From: Candidatus Uhrbacteria bacterium | GTDB lineage: Bacteria; Patescibacteriota; Patescibacteriia; UBA9934; GWF2-40-263 | Direction of reading: 5' to 3' | Length of the DNA: 38,881 bases | Assembly: GCA_016205975.1 (NCBI GenBank) | Contig: JACQSK010000015.1 | Location: 74,624-113,504 of the forward strand | Shown: in pieces, positions 25,301 to 34,011 of the stretch | Layout: each line of letters opens with the position of its first letter | How positions within the stretch are numbered: the stretch's first letter is position 1 | The notes under the pieces: generated by a model | Told to the model about the DNA's origin: nothing | Seen by the model: the letters and a program-made list of their open reading frames with translations, nothing else | Databases searched by the model: none | Translations under genes and position numbers: made by a program

Positions 25301-28300
25301 ACCGTGCACGTTGATTTTGACATGGACATGGACGTGAGCACGCTGACGGCCGCGAACATCACGGTAGAAAAATGTACGGCCGAGGATGAAGATGGCGCGT
25401 GTGAAACTTGGGAGGCGGTGAGCGCCTCCGACATCGAGACCAGTACGACCGGGTTCACCTGGACGCCGGTTTCGGATTTTGATGCGGACACGCGCCACCG
25501 TGTGACCTTGAACGGGAGCGGTGAGGAGGGAGCGATCCAAGCGGACGAAAGCGCGGGCGGCGGGTTCCTCGACGGTGACGAGGCCTGGGAGTTTACCACC
25601 AGCAGCAGCACGGACGCCTGCGAGGTAGGCGGCGCCAACGTGAGCCCGCTCACCGAATCGGTGGCAGAGACAGGGGACGTGAGCTATCTGGCCACGCTCA
25701 CCGCCGCGGACGACCAGTGCGTGACACTCTCCTGCAGCGGCTACACGGTTGATTGGGCGTCGGATTTCGACGGCGCGGTTATTGACACGTCGCGCCCCGG
25801 CGAAGGGATTTGTACCAACACCGTGGACGCGCAGAGCGAGACGGACGCTGGCGACCCAGCGATCATCACCGCCACGGTGACCGATGCCCAGGGCGATCCA
25901 TCGGGCGAGGGCGAGCTCACCATCAACTTTACCGATCCTGAGGTCGACGACTATTTTCCCGACTGCGCCTCAGCCTGCGTGAACGCCAAGCCGTGGGCCG
26001 AGTTTAACACCGACATGAGGGAGAGCACGCTCACGACTGCCTCGGTGACGCTCTGGGCCTGTGAGGATTCTTTGTGCGCGGCCTCCGAGCTCACGGAGGT
26101 TAGCTTCGTTTCCTCCATCGACTACGATGACTCCACGCAACGTGCAGAAATTGTTTTCACATCGGGCTCCACCATGAACGAGAGCGCCTGGTACAGAGTC
26201 GTCTTGGATGGCGACGCGATCACGGCTGCCAACGGCAACGTGCTTTCCGAGTCAGGCTCTAACTATGGATCTGATGCCAACCGGTATTTTGAAGATGACT
26301 TCTCGTGGGTGTTCAAGACAAAAGATTCCGACGTGAGCTGCGGCGTGGATTCGGTCGTGGTTTCGCCGCCCACGACCACGCTCACCGCCGTGGGCGACCG
26401 CGCCGAGTTTGACGCGACCGCGTACGGCGAGCCGGACGAGTGTTCCACTCAAGGCGAGGCCTTGCAGTCAGACTCGTTCACCTGGAGCGCGTGGGGGGCA
26501 GAGGACACGCCCAACGCCTTGGGTGACTCGACCGGTTCCTCCAGCGACCAAGATGACATCGTGGCGTACATGATTTTGGACGGCGAGATTGCGATGACCA
26601 ACGACCTGCCAGCGTACTGCTCGGGGTCCTGTTTGAACGTGGGTGCGAGCGTGACCACCAGTGACGGCGTGTGCGGCAACGGCAGCGAGGAGACGTATGA
26701 GGAGTGCGACGACGGCAATACAGATGACGGCGACGGCTGTTCCAGCTCCTGTTTGAACGAAGGCACGAGCGCGTGCACGGCAACGGTTGTGAACGGCTGC
26801 TGCGGGGATGGCAGCCGCGACTGGACGTCCAGCGCGGGCGGAGAAGATTGCGATGACGGCAACGCGACCTCGGGCGACGGCTGTTCTACCTCCTGCTTAA
26901 ACGAAGGCGCGCGCGCCGTGGGTGCGACCTGCGGGGACGCCACACGCGACTGGGTCACGGAAACCGGCGGCGAGGACTGCGATGACGACAACGGGGTGAG
27001 CGGCGACGGCTGTTCCAGCAACTGTTTGAAAGAAGGCTCTCAGGCGGCTGACGACGTCTATGCCATCTGCGGCAACGGCAAGGCGTGTACGGTTGATGCG
27101 AACTGCGGCGAGGACGAAACATGCAGCGATCTTGGGTCTTGCGTGGAGCCGGGAGAAGACTGCGATGACGGCAACGCGACCTCGGGCGACGGCTGTTCCT
27201 CTGCCTGTTTGAACGAAGGCACGAGCGTCTGCGCCACATCCACCGCAAGCGACTGCTGCGGAAACGGCACGCTGGAGACCGGCGAGGACTGCGACGGAGG
27301 TCCAGCAGGCGAGGACGGCTGTTCCTCCACCTGTTTGTTTGAAGGTTCCTCGTACGCCTACGCGACGCCGTCTTTCTGCGGCGACGGCGACACAGGAGAC
27401 GGCGAGGAGTGCGAGGCTTCTTCCTCATCCACCTTGACCGTTGGTGATTATTCCGTAGGCCAGATCGCCACGGGCGCGCCGACGGAAGTGGACGCGACAA
27501 GCGGTTATGCGATTTCCCGCGTGAGTGCAAGCGTGGAAGGGGAGAGCGACACGGCCACGCTCCAGCTTGAGTGCTCCTGTACGACCGATGCCTCCTGCGG
27601 GGAGGTCGCGACGCTGGGGTGCGGAGAGAGCAACTGCTGTTTTACGCGTCCCGGGGTGAGCGAGGCCTACCCGGCCGACAACACCGCGAGTCCTGGCGAC
27701 GGCTATTGTCGCAACAGCGCGATCTACGCGGTCTTCACGGGACTCATGGACGAGGCAACGTTTGACGGCAACCTGTATCTGGATTTGGAATCTATCGATG
27801 GGGTCACCGTGGGCGACGCAGACGCCTGTCCCGAGGGCTATACGACGAGCTCGACCACCGTGCGAGCCTCTTCACCGCTTGCTCGCGCATGGCAATGGCT
27901 GAAAGGCGCGGTGCTTGGCGTGTTCGGCCTGGATGCGAGCGCCTCCACGACCTTTGATTGTTTCCTGCCCGTGAGCTATGAGACGGTGACCGATGAGAGT
28001 GGAACCAGCGACACCGTGTACCTGCGCTACAGCTCCTTGCTTGAGGAGGACGGCATCTATCGTCTGGTGGTCGTCGGGGACGACACCTCGACGGACACGA
28101 CCTTTGACGGCGTCTTGAGTCAGGACGCAGCTGCGCTGTGCCTTGGCACGGATTGTTCTTCGGACACCTACGCGCAGTCGTTCTACGTGGGCTCGGAAGT
28201 CTGCGACCTGGATTCTGTGAGCGTGGAAGATGAGGGCGACGTGAACGCGGCTGAGTTTGAGTCTGCAAGCGAGGAGTACTTCAGCGCCACGGATGAGGAA

Positions 28301-31300
28301 CATTCCTTCGCGGCCACGCCCTTGACGCAACGCAGCGCGACGGCCGAGGAGATCTCGCCCATCGCCGGCGTGTACGAATGGAGCTGGTCCTGGACGTCTT
28401 CCGTGGACGATGAGAGCGAAGACGACATCGTTGGAATCTCAAGCGGCGACGCAGCCGATGACACGCAAACGCTCTACACGGCCGCAGGCAACGACGGCGA
28501 GGAAACCGTGATCGCGACCGCGACCGTCACGGTGGACGAGTGGAGCACGACTTCCACCGTGGGAGATACAACCACCGGCACGCTCGCGGTCGCCGCCTTG
28601 GTGTGCGAGAACCCCTGGCCGGCGCTCGACTCGAGCCTGGGCTTCCCGTACGTGGAAGACGTCACGCCGAGTTACTTTTCGTTTTTCTATTGCCGCGACG
28701 CAGGCGAAGATGGCACCGATGATGATCTGCCCGCCTTGGAGGATCCCATCGACGTGACCTCGCTTGCCTCCTCGGACATCATTCAAGAATTGATTTTCCA
28801 GGTGGAAGATACCTCTGACGCGATCGGCGTGCGCGTCATTCCCAACGAAGACTACCTCTCGCCCGGCGCTTGGGTGGAGGCGGCCGAGTTCACCGGCACG
28901 TTTGGGGAGACCGAGCTGGACGGCTATGCGGCCGTGGAGAGCGGCACAACTCTGTACGCCGCTGCGGCCAACCAGAGCGGCACGACCATCTATCCCAACA
29001 TCTATGTCGTCTCCTATAACGACAATGCCGGCGAGGATGCGAAAGATATTTTTTCCGAGATTTTGGAAAATTGGAAGTTTAACGCCAACGACGACGACGT
29101 CACGGACGTAAACTTTTGCTCCGATGGGACAGACTATGTGACCACCGATGACGGCGAGTACCTCTCATGCGACTGGGACGGCGATTGCGCGGAGACATGC
29201 GAGGACAGCGTGTGCTCGCTCACCGGTGAGGCCTGTTCGACGGATGCGGACTGCGAGCTTGCCTCCGGCGCGGGCGTGTGCGACGCAGAGAAAGCAAAAC
29301 TGACGCGCGACATGCGCCGCCTCACGGATCTGACCGACCTGACCGCGACGCTTCAGAGCTACGGCGAACAGAACGCCCACTGCGCGGTTACCACCGACCA
29401 GTCCTGCGATTCAGACGCCGAGTGCCCGGGAACCGAGGACTGTCTGCTTGGCTTCCCAGACGTGCAGTCCGGCACGTTCGTCCCCGCGCTCACCAACAGC
29501 GCCTGGGGCTCCTGGAACTCGGCATTCGCCAACGCGCTCGCCACCACGCCGCCAACGGATCCCACGAACGCCTTTTATGCGTGCGACGAGGACGGCTATG
29601 ACGCAGCCTCCTGCTGGAACGGCGAGGCTGGGACATTCATCTGTCCGGACAACTCGCACGTGTACGGCTACCAGAGCTCGGGCGGCATCGCCTATACGCT
29701 CTACGCGCAAATGGAAACGTCGGCAAACGCCGCTTGGCCTTACGATATAGATGCCGACTCGACAGACGAGGTTACCTTGGTTGTCGAGTATCCGTCGGGC
29801 GCGGCACCTTCCTCCACGCTCCAAGACGGCTTTACCGCCACGGCGCAGTTCTGCGACGGAGGCACATGGGGAGATTCGGAGATCTGCGGAGACGGCACGC
29901 AAGGTGTGAGCGAGGCGTGTGAGATCGGGGACACGAAAGCGAGTCCGTGCACGGACTCCTCCGGCGAGGCCGGCTGGATTTCTTCCGCGTGCGTGAGCGA
30001 CTGCTCCGACTATCAGACACAGACGCAAGCCGAGACCGCGGGCGCCGAGTGCGTGCCCTACGAGTGCGGCAACGGCGTGGTGGACTCAGGCGAGACGTGC
30101 GACGACGGAAGCTTGAACGGCACCTATGGCTATTGCGGCGACGATTGCACCGGCTATGACTTCTATTGCGGCGATGGCTATTTGGCGGGCACGGAGCAGT
30201 GCGACTGCGGCATCACCGGACTCTACGACTACACGGATGCCACCGCCGATGACACAGGTTCCTATGCGTATCTCTCAACCTGCGATGTTTCCAATGGCCA
30301 GTACTCGAGCGCCATCGGCGTGAGTTGCGCGTATAACTGCACGCAGCCAGGACTTGCCTGCGGCGACGGGGTCGTGAACGGTGCGGAGGCCTGCGACGGC
30401 GACTACGAAGAATGGGAAGGCGCGTTGTGTTCCGACGGCGTGACCGAATGCACCAGCGACTCTGATTGCGATGCGGGCGCGTGCGGGGACGGCGGGGCCG
30501 TGAGCGGGACCGGCGACGTGTGCACGGATTGGGAGGATGCAGGGGAAACATGCACGCAGAACAGCCAGTGCGATTCAGGATCCTGCGACGGGGGCGTGTG
30601 CGGGAGCGCCTCGGACGCCGGTGATGTGTGCATGGCTGACAGCGATTGCGAATCCGAGTCCTGCCCAGACTTCAACTACAGCCTCTACCGCTACCGAACG
30701 TGCGAGAGCGACTGCACCTGGCCATCGACATGGACCGGGCCCGTGGGCGGCGAGCAGATTTGCGGCAACGGAACCGTAGAGGGAGCCGAGGCCTGCGACG
30801 ACGGAAACTCATCCAACAACGACGCGTGTCTGAACACCTGCACGGAGAATGTCTGCGGAGACGATTACGTCGAGTCGGGCGTGGAGTCCTGCGACGACGG
30901 CGACGACAACGGCGAGGTGTGCGAGGCCGGCTATGAGGATACGTGCAATTACTGCAACGCGCAGTGCCAGTACAAGACGCGCTCCGGCGGCTACTGCGGA
31001 GACGAGGTCGTGAACGGCGATGAGGTCTGCGACGGGACGTACTCGACGGCCTTCATATGGTTTGATAGCGCCACGGGGGACACGCAGGGGAGCTGTGAGA
31101 CCTACGAGGATGATGAGGAAGTCGAGTCAGGCGGGGAAACGTACAGTTATACCTGCCGCTGGCTGGGCGTCTGTAACGGCGGGGCCGAACAGGGCGACGT
31201 CTGCACGCTTGATTACTCGACCTACGCCTCTTCCGGTTCCGTGGAACAGCTCGCCGCGTCGCGCGCGGGTAACGTGAACACCTGCAGAGGCGACGTCAAT

Positions 31301-32608
31301 GACGATACGGACGACGGCGAGTGTGTGCCGCCTGTATGCGCAGCCAATTGCGGTTCATCGTGTCCGTTCTCTTATGAGACGACGGGCCTGTTGGTCCAGA
31401 GCGAGCTTTCCGGCGCGTCGCAGACAGACACGGTGGCGCTCTACAGCTATCAAAACGCCGACGGCAACTCTCCGGACAACGCGGTCGTGTACGTGCCCGC
31501 CTGTACGGCCGCCACGAAAATCACCGCGGACGTGGACAACGACGAGGTGGTTCCGCCGGACGTGGACATTGTGTTTGTGACGGACTTGACGAGCTCTATG
31601 TCCTACGCTCCCGGAGGCAGTTCAGAAGCCGACCCGGGCGAGCGCAAGATCGATTATGTGATTGACGCCGCGAAGGACGCCGTGGAGGAACTGTTTGACG
31701 CCTACGACAGCTACGAAAACTCGACGCTCCAGATCGGGCTCGTGTCCTATACATCGAAGTATCGGGATGATTACTCGTTCGGCGATGCGGCTTACAATTT
31801 CTGTAACTCGACCAGCATCGGTGTGAGCCCGGACGGTGCCTGGCAAGACCAGCAGCTCGTGAATCAAGAGGACGGTGAGTCCGCGATCTTGGATGATCTC
31901 AGCTCCTATGCGGACTGCGTTTGCGAAACATGCCTCTCAGATGGGTCGAGCTCTGGCTCCACGCCCACCTACCGCGGAGTACAAAAAGCCATCAGTGCGC
32001 TCGAGGACTCCGAGGCGGACGTGAAGATTGTGGTTCTGTTGACCGACGGCGACGTGGATTGGAATGAGTCGTTCCAGCAGACGGGAGACGCCGATGATTG
32101 CGCCTTCGAGAGCAAATCCTATCAGGGCCAAGAGTATGAGGGCTCCGAGGCCTGCATCGCCGACATCGCCGACGATCTGATCGAGGATTCGGATATCCTT
32201 TTCTATACAGCCGCTGTCACCACCAGCAGCAGGCGGCAAGGCTATACGGCGCACATGTCGAGCAACACATGCGCCTGGGATGAGGATGAGGAAGGCATCA
32301 GCTCCACAGACGACTGTTCAGGCAACTACGCCTTCGCGGCCGAGGATGAAGAAGGCATCGAAGAGATGTACGACGCGATCGTGGATGCGATCCTGGGCAC
32401 CAGCGTAACCTTCACGACCACCGACGAGAGCGGCACGACCTACACGACAACTGGAGGCGTCGAGGCTGGCACGGACGTGACTCTTCCGTTCCCTGATGGT
32501 TTTATCTGTGACTCCAGTGAGCAGACCATCCCGTTGCGCAACAGCTTCTATGGTGAAGGGACGATGCAGTTCTCTGACCTGGAGCTTACCTACTGCCCCT
32601 ACCAGTAA
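22352..32608 (+). CDS. Giant 3418-aa acidic Cys-rich surface protein: pilin-like TM module, Ig/IPT-like, DUF4215-type Cys repeats, pseudopilin-like segment, C-terminal VWA
   Basis: IIARLVRTAISFVGVVAVVFVVYGGFMYMTAGGNAERAKSAKKILVNAFIGIVLVFSSFAIVQFIL; IPT-like CSLDPDSGASATSVDVYGNNFGDAQGT; repeats EDCDDGNATSGDGCSTSC; VWA VDIVFVTDLTSSMSYAPGG...VVLLTDGDVDW. Confidence 0.92.
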   Translation: MNLPHRSRFLGSLLALLISVGLFVAVPVLAQDVDLESFAEQAGFSTTADITVIIARLVRTAISFVGVVAVVFVVYGGFMYMTAGGNAERAKSAKKILVNAFIGIVLVFSSFAIVQFILNALTEATGASVTSEDGSGSSFSGEGSSSSFYLRSVNTDCASALQNLELQFVFSKKIDEDTVAEGITITKAGASSAVEGTFEVSGKTVTFTPAQACNAPYESSACFDATTDYAIELDSTVLESSTGSSLTCSTSYPCSFDFTTGTGVDLAGPSVSMDAPEDGESLYAGSIELLSAATTDDTGVSTVDFYVIDDDEAIYSSGVDLSTLGELTGGNAENVFTTDTNEEWNTSGYTTNETYSVWATGSDCAGNDDTASAVDIMLRASSCNNEVQDEDLGEEDVDCGGDDTSAYYCGACTGDACTENADCGSGQCVEGVCVETPKIESVTAGDGAVGNLITIAGEGFGDSAGTVTFLGTESDDEVTASAYACNSETQWSDGEIVVQVPSGAVDGPIAVTTADATQDPDRTDDDYGPSIADFDVNLIERPGLCSLDPDSGASATSVDVYGNNFGDAQGTAAFYFTNTEASSYVSWESDALTVGVPNVNAGAYRAQVFTGDYVCVDTLLNATGSTCSSDDDCDADAGESCAQSWCSQTLGYCEFDDDCGEDGGECASIRVGGNKLAFTVDETSSETTPVISSIDSGWSACSGGSDEGERCSEDSDCDSGACEDQATWAPSGQYITIYGTNFGTSTGSVFIENESLGYTALGDSDFPDACGEDFWHDTQITIKVPETYQNDVDIETGTHALSIERADGGESDATDMVILDDTPGPAICDLDPSAGPVGTEVTVYGENFGSAEGEVEFYSELSSSYTLWENDQVSAAVVPEGAATGPVYVIESVNGYPSNSANFEVGDCNEDSSLCEEGESCCSDGSCSTSCEEDEDVEAHYAFKVSTGITPNTPEVVVECDDSIASPSPWEGWSEPETVCVNATVHVDFDMDMDVSTLTAANITVEKCTAEDEDGACETWEAVSASDIETSTTGFTWTPVSDFDADTRHRVTLNGSGEEGAIQADESAGGGFLDGDEAWEFTTSSSTDACEVGGANVSPLTESVAETGDVSYLATLTAADDQCVTLSCSGYTVDWASDFDGAVIDTSRPGEGICTNTVDAQSETDAGDPAIITATVTDAQGDPSGEGELTINFTDPEVDDYFPDCASACVNAKPWAEFNTDMRESTLTTASVTLWACEDSLCAASELTEVSFVSSIDYDDSTQRAEIVFTSGSTMNESAWYRVVLDGDAITAANGNVLSESGSNYGSDANRYFEDDFSWVFKTKDSDVSCGVDSVVVSPPTTTLTAVGDRAEFDATAYGEPDECSTQGEALQSDSFTWSAWGAEDTPNALGDSTGSSSDQDDIVAYMILDGEIAMTNDLPAYCSGSCLNVGASVTTSDGVCGNGSEETYEECDDGNTDDGDGCSSSCLNEGTSACTATVVNGCCGDGSRDWTSSAGGEDCDDGNATSGDGCSTSCLNEGARAVGATCGDATRDWVTETGGEDCDDDNGVSGDGCSSNCLKEGSQAADDVYAICGNGKACTVDANCGEDETCSDLGSCVEPGEDCDDGNATSGDGCSSACLNEGTSVCATSTASDCCGNGTLETGEDCDGGPAGEDGCSSTCLFEGSSYAYATPSFCGDGDTGDGEECEASSSSTLTVGDYSVGQIATGAPTEVDATSGYAISRVSASVEGESDTATLQLECSCTTDASCGEVATLGCGESNCCFTRPGVSEAYPADNTASPGDGYCRNSAIYAVFTGLMDEATFDGNLYLDLESIDGVTVGDADACPEGYTTSSTTVRASSPLARAWQWLKGAVLGVFGLDASASTTFDCFLPVSYETVTDESGTSDTVYLRYSSLLEEDGIYRLVVVGDDTSTDTTFDGVLSQDAAALCLGTDCSSDTYAQSFYVGSEVCDLDSVSVEDEGDVNAAEFESASEEYFSATDEEHSFAATPLTQRSATAEEISPIAGVYEWSWSWTSSVDDESEDDIVGISSGDAADDTQTLYTAAGNDGEETVIATATVTVDEWSTTSTVGDTTTGTLAVAALVCENPWPALDSSLGFPYVEDVTPSYFSFFYCRDAGEDGTDDDLPALEDPIDVTSLASSDIIQELIFQVEDTSDAIGVRVIPNEDYLSPGAWVEAAEFTGTFGETELDGYAAVESGTTLYAAAANQSGTTIYPNIYVVSYNDNAGEDAKDIFSEILENWKFNANDDDVTDVNFCSDGTDYVTTDDGEYLSCDWDGDCAETCEDSVCSLTGEACSTDADCELASGAGVCDAEKAKLTRDMRRLTDLTDLTATLQSYGEQNAHCAVTTDQSCDSDAECPGTEDCLLGFPDVQSGTFVPALTNSAWGSWNSAFANALATTPPTDPTNAFYACDEDGYDAASCWNGEAGTFICPDNSHVYGYQSSGGIAYTLYAQMETSANAAWPYDIDADSTDEVTLVVEYPSGAAPSSTLQDGFTATAQFCDGGTWGDSEICGDGTQGVSEACEIGDTKASPCTDSSGEAGWISSACVSDCSDYQTQTQAETAGAECVPYECGNGVVDSGETCDDGSLNGTYGYCGDDCTGYDFYCGDGYLAGTEQCDCGITGLYDYTDATADDTGSYAYLSTCDVSNGQYSSAIGVSCAYNCTQPGLACGDGVVNGAEACDGDYEEWEGALCSDGVTECTSDSDCDAGACGDGGAVSGTGDVCTDWEDAGETCTQNSQCDSGSCDGGVCGSASDAGDVCMADSDCESESCPDFNYSLYRYRTCESDCTWPSTWTGPVGGEQICGNGTVEGAEACDDGNSSNNDACLNTCTENVCGDDYVESGVESCDDGDDNGEVCEAGYEDTCNYCNAQCQYKTRSGGYCGDEVVNGDEVCDGTYSTAFIWFDSATGDTQGSCETYEDDEEVESGGETYSYTCRWLGVCNGGAEQGDVCTLDYSTYASSGSVEQLAASRAGNVNTCRGDVNDDTDDGECVPPVCAANCGSSCPFSYETTGLLVQSELSGASQTDTVALYSYQNADGNSPDNAVVYVPACTAATKITADVDNDEVVPPDVDIVFVTDLTSSMSYAPGGSSEADPGERKIDYVIDAAKDAVEELFDAYDSYENSTLQIGLVSYTSKYRDDYSFGDAAYNFCNSTSIGVSPDGAWQDQQLVNQEDGESAILDDLSSYADCVCETCLSDGSSSGSTPTYRGVQKAISALEDSEADVKIVVLLTDGDVDWNESFQQTGDADDCAFESKSYQGQEYEGSEACIADIADDLIEDSDILFYTAAVTTSSRRQGYTAHMSSNTCAWDEDEEGISSTDDCSGNYAFAAEDEEGIEEMYDAIVDAILGTSVTFTTTDESGTTYTTTGGVEAGTDVTLPFPDGFICDSSEQTIPLRNSFYGEGTMQFSDLELTYCPYQ
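26679..27420 (+). repeat. Tandem DUF4215-type Cys-rich repeats in the giant gene
   Basis: Successive CGxGxxxxxEDCDDGNxxxGDGCSSxCLNEG units; 38-bp identical stretch tgcgatgacggcaacgcgacctcgggcgacggctgttc at 26849-26886 and 27161-27198. Confidence 0.85.
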
Positions 32609-32612
32609 CCTT

Positions 32613-33377
32613 ATGGACTTCCAAGACCAACCGATAACAACAGCGCGCTCCATTCCCTGGAAGCCAGTGGCGATCGCCGCGGGCGGGTTGCTTGTGGCAG
32701 TGCTTGTGGTCATCCTGGCGGCGCGCCTCCTGCGCGGGGACGAGGCCACGCGCTCGCTCTTGCAAGAGGCTGAAGAGCTCGCAACGCCCGCGCTCGTGGC
32801 GGATTTTGCCGCGGACCATGGCTCCCTCGAGGCCTGTGAGTTGCTTGAAAGCGAGCAAGCGAGGGATAATTGTGCTTGGGGCGTTGCGCGCAGTCTTTCT
32901 GATGCGTCCCTGTGTGGCGCGCTGACGGATCCAGCCGCGGCCATGCGTTGTGCCGATGGTATTGTCGAGGCGTTGGCAATCGCAAATCTCGACGTGAGCG
33001 CGTGCGAGGCGATTCAAGACGGCGAGCGCGAGGCTCGGTGCATAGCGCTCCTCTCGGAGCCCGTGACCAGCGAAAATTGTCTTGAGCGCGCAACCGAGGC
33101 GTGCGACGACATTCGTCTTTACGAAGAAGCTGTAGCCACGCTCGACGCGCTTTTATGCCGCGAGATCGTTGAGGAGGGTCGGCGAGAATCCTGCGAGGAA
33201 GCCGTCGAGGATCGCTTGGACGTGCTGACAGAGGATGATGACGAAGACGGACTGACCAACGAAGAAGAGGCGCGCTACGGAACCGACCCGCAGAGTCCTG
33301 ATACCGACGACGACGGCTACCTGGACGGCGCGGAAATCGATGCTGGATATAATCCTAACGGCCCCGGCCGTCTTTAA
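32613..33377 (+). CDS. Single-TM protein with Cys-pair helical repeats and C-terminal TSP3/EF-hand-like Ca-binding repeat
   Basis: TM SIPWKPVAIAAGGLLVAVLVVILAARLL; DDDEDGLTNEEEARYGTDPQSPDTDDDGYLDGAEIDAGYNPNGPGRL. ATG 32613 is 4 bp after the giant gene. Confidence 0.85.
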   Translation: MDFQDQPITTARSIPWKPVAIAAGGLLVAVLVVILAARLLRGDEATRSLLQEAEELATPALVADFAADHGSLEACELLESEQARDNCAWGVARSLSDASLCGALTDPAAAMRCADGIVEALAIANLDVSACEAIQDGEREARCIALLSEPVTSENCLERATEACDDIRLYEEAVATLDALLCREIVEEGRRESCEEAVEDRLDVLTEDDDEDGLTNEEEARYGTDPQSPDTDDDGYLDGAEIDAGYNPNGPGRL

Positions 33378-33386
33378 TCTTTCTCT

Positions 33387-34007
33387 ATGTTTGAAGATGT
33401 TAAAAAAGAACCTGAAGACATTTTTTCCGAGTCCGACGCGTCGGCTCCGCAAGTGGTTCCTCCGACCGAGCCGCCCCCAGGGCCCGCTCCCGTCATGAGT
33501 CCCATGGCACAGCGTCCCGCGCCCGCGCGCCGGTCGTTCCCCTGGAAACCGGCTTTACTGGTTGTCGCCATTGTGGTCGTGGTCGGCGCCGCGTTTTATC
33601 TCTCGGTTCAGATTTTGCGTTCCAAGACGCCCGTAACTCCGGAGCCGCCAGCGCAGGACGAATCCGCGGCCGCCCCTGTCTCCAACTCGGGTGCGGAGGA
33701 AGAGGAAACATCCGTCCCATCCGACCTCTCTGACCAAGGGGCTGAAGAAGAAAAAAAACCATCCTCGGCTGACACGGATAAAGACGGCCTGACCAACGAC
33801 GAGGAAGAAGCGCTTGGTACCAGCCCGCGTGCGGCCGACACGGACGGCGACGGTTTGTTTGATCTGGAGGAAGTCAGGACATGGGAGACGAATCCGTTGA
33901 ATCCCGACACGGACGGCGACGGCTATTTGGATGGGGAGGAAGTGAGCGGCGGGTATAATCCAAACGGTGAGGGCGCGCTGCGTGAAGCGCCGACAGAATC
34001 TGATTAG
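33387..34007 (+). CDS. Single-TM protein with TSP3-like Ca-binding repeats
   Basis: SFPWKPALLVVAIVVVVGAAFYLSVQIL; DTDKDGLTNDEEEALGTSPRAADTDGDGLFDLEEVRTWETNPLNPDTDGDGYLDGEEVSGGYNPNGEG. Confidence 0.87.
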   Translation: MFEDVKKEPEDIFSESDASAPQVVPPTEPPPGPAPVMSPMAQRPAPARRSFPWKPALLVVAIVVVVGAAFYLSVQILRSKTPVTPEPPAQDESAAAPVSNSGAEEEETSVPSDLSDQGAEEEKKPSSADTDKDGLTNDEEEALGTSPRAADTDGDGLFDLEEVRTWETNPLNPDTDGDGYLDGEEVSGGYNPNGEGALREAPTESD

Positions 34008-34011
34008 CCCT

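Noticed and set aside
26679-27420. Repeats considered as a CRISPR array
   Set aside because: The repeats are in-frame codons of a Cys-rich protein with degenerate spacing; no constant repeat/spacer structure.
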